Source of the DNA: an uncultured bacterium
GTDB taxonomy: Bacteria; Verrucomicrobiota; Kiritimatiellia; CAIKKV01
Assembly (NCBI GenBank): GCA_903828035.1
Contig: CAIKKV010000218.1
Location: 1-5,357, forward strand
Direction of reading: 5' to 3'
Length of the DNA: 5,357 nt
Within the stretch, counting starts at the first letter, position 1. The number at the start of each line of letters is the position of its first letter. The translations under genes were made by a program, and so were the position numbers. This document shows positions 1-5,357 of the stretch, in pieces. The notes beneath the pieces were generated by a model. It was not told where the DNA came from, ran no database searches, and was given only the letters and a program-made list of their open reading frames with translations.

Positions 1-1
1 C

Positions 2-655
2 GGCATTTTGTATAAAGCGGACCTGGTCGGTAATATCATTCTGGGCTGCCAGAAACCGGGGCTTTCGCTGGATACGCACACTTACTACCGCGGCGCCTTT
101 AACGTGTTCAACAACACCTTTTACGGCAACGAACTGCGGCCGGGCACGGCTGACAGCGGCGCGGAGGTCCTGGTGCAGGCGATGAATGCCGGAACAACCC
201 TGACCCTGGCCAACAATATCATGGCGCATCTTGCCGTGACGGGAAGCCAGTCTTCCAGCTTAAGCGTGCAGATCGGGTTTGCTGGTTCATTTGCGCATCA
301 CCACAATTTATTCTGGAACTCGGCCGGGTCCGCGGCGAGCTTGGTTTACAACATGGGCGCGCTGCACACGGCCGGAACCATCGCTTCATATGAGTCGACG
401 GGCCTGGCCAGCGAACCGCTGTTCATAAACACGAACGATCTGCCGACGACCGTTTCACGCGAGTCCGGCGGGAGTCCGGAGGGGTTGGGGTTGACGCTGT
501 CTTCTCCGGCTATCAATAAGGGCGCTGATCTGGGGCCCTTGTACGCACAGGATATTCAGGGGCTGGCGAGGCCGCAGGGGGCGGCCTGGGATATGGGCGC
601 CTATGAAACGGTCATATCGCCCGGGCCTCCGACCAACGTGCATGTTATTCCCTGA
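2..655 (+). CDS. Choice-of-anchor Q / parallel beta-helix surface protein, C-terminal part (5' end outside window)
   Basis: The reading frame is open from the left edge, so the true start lies outside the window; the TTG at 8 is only an internal codon. The visible 217 residues contain Asn-rich beta-helix rungs: NNTFYGN at 110-130, ANNIMAH near 209-229 and HHNLFWN near 299-319. The closing block typical of choice-of-anchor Q proteins follows: EPLFIN, then SPAINKG (503-523), DIQGLARP (551-574) and DMGAYE (590-607). Such proteins are usually exported and sit at or beyond the cell surface; many resemble polysaccharide-binding or polysaccharide-cleaving beta-helices, but no catalytic residues can be assigned here. 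The protein ends 15 residues after GAYE with a Pro-rich tail (PGPPTNVHVIP). There is no PEP-CTERM motif, C-terminal membrane helix or type IX-like sorting domain, so any anchor or signal peptide must lie upstream. Family assignment is fairly firm; specific function is unknown. Confidence 0.85.
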   Translation, partial: GILYKADLVGNIILGCQKPGLSLDTHTYYRGAFNVFNNTFYGNELRPGTADSGAEVLVQAMNAGTTLTLANNIMAHLAVTGSQSSSLSVQIGFAGSFAHHHNLFWNSAGSAASLVYNMGALHTAGTIASYESTGLASEPLFINTNDLPTTVSRESGGSPEGLGLTLSSPAINKGADLGPLYAQDIQGLARPQGAAWDMGAYETVISPGPPTNVHVIP

Positions 656-659
656 ATGT

Positions 660-679
660 GATCCTGCGGGGATCCGCGG
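660..679 (+). other. Possible small RNA hairpin just upstream of the methyltransferase ribosome binding site
   Basis: In the short gap after the beta-helix gene, bases 664-669 (CTGCGG) can pair with 674-679 (CCGCGG) around a four-base loop GGAT. This gives six pairs, one of them G-U. An alternative fold pairs GATCC at 660-664 with GGATC at 670-674. No T-run follows, so it is not a rho-independent terminator. It lies directly 5' of the Shine-Dalgarno sequence and could affect mRNA stability or translation. In GC-rich DNA such a short stem may be chance. Confidence 0.25.
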
Positions 680-681
680 AA

Positions 682-687
682 AGGAGA
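682..687 (+). promoter_or_regulatory. Ribosome binding site that fixes the methyltransferase start at 690
   Basis: AGGAGA, with its GGAG core at 683-686, lies three bases before the ATG at 690. The frame is also open back to an ATG at 603, but that start lies inside the beta-helix gene and has no comparable site. This motif is the main reason for choosing 690. Confidence 0.8.
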
Positions 688-689
688 CG

Positions 690-1514
690 ATGAAACTTCC
701 GAATTGCAGCAACATGATGAGGATCGGGCAGCTACGCCACATCCAATCGGTCGTTGAAACCGGCGAGAGGAGGAACCCGGACACGCTGGTCCGCTACCTG
801 CTTTCGCCGGCCCAGGAGCTGGGCTGCCTATGGCGGTCCCGGGTTCAGCTCTCGCATCTGCGGGCCGACCCTTTCTATCATTATGTGATAGCCCGGACGA
901 AATATTATGATGACCTGTTCGTCTCCGCGATCCGAAGCGGGGTGAAGAGCATCGTGAACCTGGGTTGCGGGAGCGATACCCGATCCTATCGATTCGTCGA
1001 GCTGCTGCGCGAAAACGGGGTCGCCGTGGCCGAGTGCGACCAGTTCGAAGCCATTGAGACCAAGCAAAAAGCGGCGACCCGCCTCTGGCCAACCGGCCAT
1101 GTGGACTACCTGGGCGCCGATCTCAACACGGGAACGTGGCCCGATCTGGACCGGTGGCTGGAGGGGAAAAGGGGGACGCCCGTATTTATCCTGATGGAGG
1201 GCGTAAGCCCGTATATTGCGACGGATGCTTTCGGCCGCTTTCTGGACTTCCTGTCGGACCGGCTCGTGTGCGGCAGTTCATTCGCGTACGACTTCAAGGT
1301 CAGCGGAAAGGCGGATACGTTTGGCCGGTCGCAGAATGCGGCTGACCCATTCCGTTTGCCGGCCGTGCCGGGAACGGTTTCCCGGTTTCATGAAGCCCAT
1401 GGATTCCACGTGGAGCGGATGGAGCAGAGCGATGCGCTGGCCATGCGTCTGCTGCCCTCTCTTTCCCGGGAGAACCTGTTCACGGAAGACTGCCTGTTGG
1501 AGCTTGTGCGCTGA
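690..1514 (+). CDS. LCMT-family class I SAM-dependent methyltransferase
   Basis: This 274-residue protein belongs to the leucine carboxyl methyltransferase-like family (Pfam LCMT; relatives include PP2A methyltransferase and TcmP-type O-methyltransferases). Motifs appear in the family order: RTKYYDDLF (residues 69-77), the SAM-binding loop VNLGCGSDTRSYRF (89-102), an acidic strand with ECDQFEAIETKQ (115-126), GADLNTGTW (142-150) and the family block LMEGVSPYI (168-176). All key positions are present, so it should be an active, cytoplasmic O- or carboxyl-methyltransferase. It has no signal peptide or membrane segment. Its stop overlaps the next start by one base (TGATG), which implies translational coupling to a glycosyltransferase. 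The substrate cannot be read from the sequence; the neighbours suggest a sugar, uronic acid or lipid-linked glycan precursor, which is inference. The frame extends upstream to 603, but the strong ribosome binding site favours 690. Confidence 0.85.
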   Translation: MKLPNCSNMMRIGQLRHIQSVVETGERRNPDTLVRYLLSPAQELGCLWRSRVQLSHLRADPFYHYVIARTKYYDDLFVSAIRSGVKSIVNLGCGSDTRSYRFVELLRENGVAVAECDQFEAIETKQKAATRLWPTGHVDYLGADLNTGTWPDLDRWLEGKRGTPVFILMEGVSPYIATDAFGRFLDFLSDRLVCGSSFAYDFKVSGKADTFGRSQNAADPFRLPAVPGTVSRFHEAHGFHVERMEQSDALAMRLLPSLSRENLFTEDCLLELVR

Positions 1515-2728
1515 TGCGCATTCTGGACATCGCCTATACGTGTCCCTGGCCGCCGCGGGGCGGTAACGACCTGCGCGTCTGGCATCTGTGCCGCCTGCTG
1601 GGACGGCGGGCGGAACAATCGTTGCTCTGCCGGACGATGAACCGGTCGGATTCGGGTCACTATCCGGCCTTTCACGGCGAGCCCATCGAGGTGCACAGCC
1701 TGTATCTGCCCCGCCCGGGCCCGCTTCTCCGGATGCTGAAAGCCCTGCGGTATTTGCCCGGACCCTATCCCCTCATGACCGCGGGATTTGATTTCCGCGC
1801 CTTCCGGCGCCGGCTTCGCTACCTGGTTCAGCATGGCCGCTTTGACGTGATCGTCATGGACGGCATCTACCTGGGCTCCTGCTGGCCGCTGATCGAGGCG
1901 GGGACCAGCCTGAAAGTGTTGAATCACTTTGACCTTGAGGCCCGGTCCATGCGACGGAAGGCCGGGTTGTTCAGTCCCGGCTGGGAGCGGATCCTCTACC
2001 GCCTTGATGCGGCCCGCATGGAGCGGCTGGAGCGGCGGGTGATGCGGACGGCGGATCTGGTCTGGGTGACGTCCGAAGTCGACCGCGATGCGATTCTTGA
2101 AGACGATTCCGCGCTCCCCGTCGAGGTGGCCCCCAATGGTGTGGATTGCGAGGCGATCCGGCCCATTCCGCCCACGGGCGGGGCGGGCGTACTGTTTGTC
2201 GGATCCCTGAACCAGTTCGCGAATGCGGAAGGCGTGCAGTTTTTTGCACGAGACGTTTTCCCCTTATTGCGCCGCCGTTTGCCCGACGCGGTGTTCCGTG
2301 TGGTTGGCCGTCAGCCCGGTCCTGAAATCAAGGCATTGGCGGCCGAGCCGGGAGTAGAGGTCCTGGGCGAAGTGGATGACCTGGCGCCCTGGTATGCGGG
2401 CTGCGCGGCCGTGGTTACGCCGATTCGAGCCGGAGGCGGGACGCGCCTGAAAATCCTTGAGGCCATGGCGTATGGGCGGCCTTTGGTGTCGACGACTCTT
2501 GGCTGCGAGGGGATCAGGGCCGAAAACGGGCGGGACGTGCTCCTGGCGGATGATCCTGCCGGCATGGCCGACGCGCTTTACCGCTTGATGACACGGCCCC
2601 GCGAGGCCGCGCAGATAGCCGGTGCCGCCCGGCGGCTGGTGGAAAACAACTATGGCTGGGCGTCCATCGCGGACCGGATGTATGCGGTGTATGAGTCGAA
2701 ATTGGCTGAAAGCCGGAGCAAGGGATGA
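1514..2728 (+). CDS. GT4-family (GT-B fold) glycosyltransferase, resembling exosortase-associated sugar transferases
   Basis: This 404-residue protein has the two-domain GT-B layout. The N-terminal acceptor domain opens with MRILDIAYTCPWPPRGGNDLRVWHL-type residues, the Pro- and Gly-rich loop usual in GT4 enzymes (residues 10-24). The hinge carries VAPNGVD (205-211). The C-terminal donor domain begins with VLFVGSLN (226-233), continues with FRVVGRQPGPEIKAL (261-275) and GVEVLGEVDDLAPWYAGC (280-297), and has the nucleotide-sugar site GGGTRLKILEAMAYGRPLVST (307-327). E316 is the second Glu of the EX7E motif; the first position is Gly, a common variation in this branch. Layout and length recall the PEP-CTERM/EpsH1-associated sugar transferase group (TIGR03087), but the GGGTRLKILEAMA block is the general GT4 form, so that subfamily name is not certain. 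It would act in the cytoplasm with a nucleotide-sugar donor to extend a lipid-linked glycan. A GGAG at 1499-1502 may serve as its ribosome binding site. It overlaps both neighbours, by one base upstream and four downstream (ATGA). Confidence 0.93.
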   Translation: MRILDIAYTCPWPPRGGNDLRVWHLCRLLGRRAEQSLLCRTMNRSDSGHYPAFHGEPIEVHSLYLPRPGPLLRMLKALRYLPGPYPLMTAGFDFRAFRRRLRYLVQHGRFDVIVMDGIYLGSCWPLIEAGTSLKVLNHFDLEARSMRRKAGLFSPGWERILYRLDAARMERLERRVMRTADLVWVTSEVDRDAILEDDSALPVEVAPNGVDCEAIRPIPPTGGAGVLFVGSLNQFANAEGVQFFARDVFPLLRRRLPDAVFRVVGRQPGPEIKALAAEPGVEVLGEVDDLAPWYAGCAAVVTPIRAGGGTRLKILEAMAYGRPLVSTTLGCEGIRAENGRDVLLADDPAGMADALYRLMTRPREAAQIAGAARRLVENNYGWASIADRMYAVYESKLAESRSKG

Positions 2729-4260
2729 AAACAGGCGAATCAATGCGTCGGGCGCTCCAGCTGGCTGCCCTGTTTGCCCTCGTTGCGGCGGCGGTGCTGG
2801 TGAAGTCCTTCCTGGATTCCGACGGATATCTATTTGACGATTCCACCCAGTATTTGAAGCTGTCACGCTCCCTGGTGGAGGGCCGGGGGTTTGTGACCAC
2901 GCCCTGCGATTATGAAAACGATCTTCCCCGGGCCTTTTTCGCCGTCTGGCCCGTGGGGTATCCCGTCATGATCGCGGCGGTTTCAAAATTGACGGGCGCG
3001 TCTGTATTTCTGGGATCCAAGCTTGCCAATCTGCTCTGTGTGGCCCTCCTGTTTATGATATTCGGCCGTTATTTCGGTCGCGCCGCGGTTGCGTGTGCCA
3101 TCGTCTTGCTGTTCGCCCCTTTCCTGGAGATCTTCACCTTCACCATGAGCGAGGCGCCCTTTGCCCTCGGGCTGGTCTGGTTTTGCGTGACGCTGCACGA
3201 GCTGATCAGGCGCCCCGACGGGATCCGCTTCATGGGGCTGACGGCGGCGGCCTTCCTGCTGTTCCTGTTCAGGTACATCGGGGCGTTCTCTTTCGGCATT
3301 TGCCTGCTGCTGGCTGGTTGGAACCTGTACCAGCGACGGATCCGGGCGGCAGGCTGGCTGGCGGTCTCGGGCCTTGCCGGCGGTTTAATGGCCGGCCTTT
3401 ATCTTGCGCACAATGCGGCCATGACGGGTTTCCCAACCGGTCTCATGCGGGCTCCGAGCTTCTTTTCGCTTGCCGCGCGCTGTTCGGCCCTGGTCCGATC
3501 GCTCGTTTTCCTGGTCAATCCGATGACTCTGGAGCCGATGGCCGGAATCACGCGGCTGCACGCCCTTCATTATGTGGCTTCGGCGGTCTTGCTGATCCTG
3601 ATGGCCCTCTACTTCCGCTTCAGGACGCGGGCGGAATGGAGGCCGATGTCCCAGCCATGGGATCCGCTTTCCCGCATCCTGGCGCTGACGGGCTGCGTTA
3701 GTTGGGCGGCCGTTATCGCGATGCATGGAACCGCCCAGATTGACCTCTTCAGCTACCGCCTGTTCGCCCCGGGCGGGCTGCTGTTTCTTCTGGCCGCGGT
3801 GCGGCGGATCGAGCATTCCCAATCGCCACGGGTATTCAATTTGTTCAGCCAGTTCCTGCTGGGGGTTGCGGTGGTCGCCTATCTAGGGCAGGGGCCCCTG
3901 AAAGTGCTCAAGCATCGGGTCCTCGACGGCAGGCCCGCCTACGCCGGAACGGTCGCGGCGTTGGAGGCCCGGTATCGGCTGGTTCCCGCGGGCAGCGCGG
4001 TCATCGCCGGAAGCAGCCACCTGAACTATCTCCGGCCGGATTTGCGCATTCTCTTTCCCTACAACGGCCCCCGGCGGAAGGGAGGAGCGATCGTGTTCGA
4101 CACGGAGACGCTGGACCAGCTGATCGCGCGCTCGGGCGCCATGCCCTATGCGCATGTGTATCTTGACGTCCGGGAAGTCCTGCTGAACCCGACGCGTTTG
4201 CATGACAGCTTTGCCTCGTTCGCCAAAGGATCTAATCTGGACGTGATGCTAATCCGGTAG
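2725..4260 (+). CDS. Multi-pass membrane protein, GT-C/GT39 (ArnT/PMT)-like glycosyltransferase
   Basis: This 511-residue protein has about ten hydrophobic segments: roughly residues 9-30, 96-115, 119-138, 143-160, 169-200 (one or two helices), 207-228, 282-297, 316-334, 345-359 and 371-389. It ends in a soluble domain of about 110 residues. After the first helix come DD at 38-39, then YLKLSRSLVEGRGF (43-56) and WPVGYPVMIAA (75-85). This is the usual start of the dolichyl-phosphate-mannose mannosyltransferase-like group, where the acidic pair in the first external loop is catalytic. MSEAPF (141-146) and YRLFAPGGLLFL (344-355) also fit. Known relatives use polyprenyl-phosphate sugars on the periplasmic side to glycosylate lipids or proteins; donor and acceptor here are unknown. 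The start at 2725 is supported by GGAG at 2715-2718 and an ATGA overlap with the GT4 gene; an ATG at 2743 is a weaker alternative. The overall family is likely, but sequence divergence in this superfamily makes the exact class uncertain. Confidence 0.8.
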   Translation: MKTGESMRRALQLAALFALVAAAVLVKSFLDSDGYLFDDSTQYLKLSRSLVEGRGFVTTPCDYENDLPRAFFAVWPVGYPVMIAAVSKLTGASVFLGSKLANLLCVALLFMIFGRYFGRAAVACAIVLLFAPFLEIFTFTMSEAPFALGLVWFCVTLHELIRRPDGIRFMGLTAAAFLLFLFRYIGAFSFGICLLLAGWNLYQRRIRAAGWLAVSGLAGGLMAGLYLAHNAAMTGFPTGLMRAPSFFSLAARCSALVRSLVFLVNPMTLEPMAGITRLHALHYVASAVLLILMALYFRFRTRAEWRPMSQPWDPLSRILALTGCVSWAAVIAMHGTAQIDLFSYRLFAPGGLLFLLAAVRRIEHSQSPRVFNLFSQFLLGVAVVAYLGQGPLKVLKHRVLDGRPAYAGTVAALEARYRLVPAGSAVIAGSSHLNYLRPDLRILFPYNGPRRKGGAIVFDTETLDQLIARSGAMPYAHVYLDVREVLLNPTRLHDSFASFAKGSNLDVMLIR

Positions 4261-4265
4261 GAGGG
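4259..4265 (+). promoter_or_regulatory. Ribosome binding site for the FemAB-like gene, overlapping the preceding stop codon
   Basis: AGGAGGG begins inside the TAG stop of the membrane-protein gene and lies three bases before the ATG at 4269. It decides this start over the in-frame ATG at 4287, which would be too far away. Sharing bases between stop codon and ribosome binding site points to coupled translation. Confidence 0.8.
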
Positions 4266-4268
4266 TGT

Positions 4269-5327
4269 ATGACCGCCGATAGCCTGATGACGATCAATCC
4301 GCTGCAAGATGACCGGTGGGATCCGTTTGTGGACGCCCATCCCGATTCGAGCGTTTACCTGCACTCGGCGTGGCTTCGCGTGCTTGCGAGCTCCTATCCC
4401 CATGTGCGCCCCGTTGCGTATGTGAAGGTGTCGGAAGGCCGGCTAAAGGCGGCGCTGCCTGTCTGCGCGATAAGAAGCCGGGTGACGGGAAACCGACAGG
4501 TGTCCCTGCCGTTCACGCCGTATTGCAACCCGCTGGTGGAGCGGGAGTCGGACGCCGCCGATCTGCTGGAAGGCCCCATTCGGGCAACCGCCGGGGGCGC
4601 CACCTTTTATGAGCTGCGCACGCTGGGAGCGGTGCCCGGTATCGGCGGAAAGGGGCTCAAGTGCCATGATTATCACATGACGCACATCCTGGATCTCCAG
4701 GCGGGGTTCGAGGGAGTCCAGCGCAACATCTCGTCGAATATCATCACCAACAAGAAACGCGCCGTGAAAGCCGGCGTGACAATCCGGCCGGCTGTTTCGG
4801 AAGCGGACTGGAAGACCTTCCACGCCATTCACGCCGTCACGCGCCGGAAACAGGGTTTCCCCATTCAGCCCTATTCCTTTTTTGCCAACATGCGGCGTTT
4901 CCTCGAGCCCGGGAACAAGGTCCGGATTCTCCTGGCCGAGCTTAAGGGCCTTCCCATCGCCGGAATCGTCTTGTTTCAGTACCGGGAGACCATGTCCTAC
5001 GAAATCGGCGCCTCGCTCCCTGAGTTTCTGGAAGAGCGGCCCAATCATTTGCTGTTGTGGACGGCGGTGGAGTCGGCCTGCGCCCAGGGGCGTAAGTTTT
5101 TCGATTTCGGGAAAAGCCCGCCGGATAATCCCGGGCTGGTCGAGTTCAAGCGACGGTGGGGCGCGGAGAGGCGTGACTGCCCGTATTACTATTTCCCCGA
5201 AGTGGCGGGGGTGATGGCCGTGGAGCAAAACTCGCTCAATCATCGCGCCATGCGGCTGCTGTTGAGTCGCGCGCCCTTATCCGTGGCCAAACTGCTGAGC
5301 CGGGGCCTATACCGCCACCTGGGGTGA
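4269..5327 (+). CDS. FemAB-like GNAT-fold acyl/aminoacyl transferase, exosortase (XrtA)-associated type
   Basis: This 352-residue protein looks like the FemAB-related group that often occurs in XrtA/PEP-CTERM loci (TIGR03019), a double-GNAT fold related to peptidoglycan bridge-forming enzymes. The N-terminal half has WDPFVDAHPDSSVYLHSAWLRVL-type residues (17-39) and LPVCAIRSRVTGNRQVSLPFTPYCNPLV (63-90). QRNISSNIITNKKRAVKAGV (151-170) marks the start of the second GNAT domain. The closing signature is HLLLWTAVESACAQGRKFFDFGKSPPDNPGLVEFKRRWGAE (260-300), with FDFG and FK-WGAE as its hallmarks. No signal peptide or helix is seen, so it should act in the cytoplasm. Known FemAB proteins move amino acids from aminoacyl-tRNA; for the XrtA-associated group the substrate is not established, and transfer of an acyl or aminoacyl group to an exopolysaccharide precursor is inference. 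It follows the GT-C-like gene by 8 bases, so it is in the same operon. Confidence 0.86.
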   Translation: MTADSLMTINPLQDDRWDPFVDAHPDSSVYLHSAWLRVLASSYPHVRPVAYVKVSEGRLKAALPVCAIRSRVTGNRQVSLPFTPYCNPLVERESDAADLLEGPIRATAGGATFYELRTLGAVPGIGGKGLKCHDYHMTHILDLQAGFEGVQRNISSNIITNKKRAVKAGVTIRPAVSEADWKTFHAIHAVTRRKQGFPIQPYSFFANMRRFLEPGNKVRILLAELKGLPIAGIVLFQYRETMSYEIGASLPEFLEERPNHLLLWTAVESACAQGRKFFDFGKSPPDNPGLVEFKRRWGAERRDCPYYYFPEVAGVMAVEQNSLNHRAMRLLLSRAPLSVAKLLSRGLYRHLG

Positions 5328-5330
5328 TGA

Positions 5331-5357
5331 ATGAGTCCAATAAAAAAAGCCCCGGCA
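5331..5357 (+). CDS. Possible start of a further gene, cut by the window end
   Basis: The ATG at 5331 opens a frame reading MSPIKKAPA to the window end. Upstream, GGGGTGAT at 5321-5328 can pair with the anti-Shine-Dalgarno end of 16S rRNA over eight bases with one wobble, leaving a normal distance to this ATG. Tight packing of the other genes also fits. Another ATG at 5327, overlapping the FemAB stop as TGATG, opens MNESNKKSPG but has poorer spacing. Nine codons do not allow any family call, and the same bases could instead be the start of a terminator. Confidence 0.35.
5342..5357. terminator. Possible first half of a bidirectional rho-independent terminator, cut by the window end
   Basis: Seven A bases (5342-5348) are followed by the GC block GCCCCGGCA (5349-5357), 14 bases after the FemAB stop. 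This is the usual left half of a two-way terminator, whose right arm and T-run would lie beyond the window. Without the missing arm it cannot be confirmed, and it competes with a gene start at 5331. Confidence 0.3.

Noticed and set aside
603..689. Upstream in-frame extension of the methyltransferase to an ATG at 603
   Set aside because: It overlaps the end of the beta-helix gene, adds 29 residues with no family resemblance, and lacks a ribosome binding site, whereas 690 has a strong one.
2264..2866. 200-codon minus-strand open frame across the GT4 to membrane-protein junction
   Set aside because: Low-complexity Arg/Pro/Gln composition, no motif, and it lies opposite the conserved donor-site coding region of the GT4 gene.
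3093..3701. 202-codon + strand open frame inside the membrane-protein gene
   Set aside because: The alternative frame gives a non-hydrophobic, Gly/Pro/Arg-rich chain with no domain, whereas the main frame encodes regular transmembrane segments.
4443..5243. 266-codon open frame on the minus strand opposite the FemAB-like gene
   Set aside because: Its translation is rich in Arg, Gly and Pro with no recognisable domain, and it lies wholly opposite a gene with clear family motifs. Long antisense frames are expected in GC-rich coding DNA.
5299..5356. Perfect 8-base inverted repeat, GCCGGGGC at 5299-5306 and GCCCCGGC at 5349-5356
   Set aside because: The loop is 42 bases, the left arm is within coding sequence, and no T-run follows on the + strand. 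It is probably chance in GC-rich DNA and not a terminator by itself.

Overview
The window is GC-rich and carries five genes, all on the + strand, with a possible sixth beginning at the right edge. It looks like a surface-carbohydrate or envelope locus of the kind found near PEP-CTERM/exosortase systems. No rRNA, tRNA, CRISPR array or insertion sequence is visible. The GT4 glycosyltransferase and the FemAB-like protein resemble families known from exosortase (XrtA)-associated loci, and the first gene is the end of a choice-of-anchor Q beta-helix protein. That combination suggests a Gram-negative environmental bacterium, perhaps of the Planctomycetota-Verrucomicrobiota-Kiritimatiellota group. 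This taxonomic guess rests on gene content only and is weak.

Layout: (1) up to 655, the C-terminal part of a secreted beta-helix protein, cut by the left edge. (2) A 34-base gap with a small possible hairpin and a good Shine-Dalgarno sequence. (3) 690-1514, an LCMT-family SAM-dependent methyltransferase. (4) 1514-2728, a GT4 glycosyltransferase. (5) 2725-4260, a multi-pass GT-C-like membrane protein. (6) 4269-5327, a FemAB/GNAT-fold acyl or aminoacyl transferase. (7) 5328-5357, an ambiguous end: either the start of another gene at 5331 or the first half of a terminator.

Genes 3 to 6 are packed with 1-base and 4-base overlaps and one 8-base gap, so they very likely form one translationally coupled operon. 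A reasonable model, which is inference, is as follows. The GT4 enzyme adds a sugar from a nucleotide donor on the cytoplasmic side. The GT-C-like protein transfers a lipid-linked sugar on the outer face of the inner membrane. The methyltransferase and the FemAB-like protein add decorations (a methyl ester or ether, and an acyl or aminoacyl group). The product would be a modified exopolysaccharide or a glycan on exported proteins. No exosortase, PEP-CTERM tail, flippase or polymerase is in the window, so the link to protein sorting is by family resemblance only.
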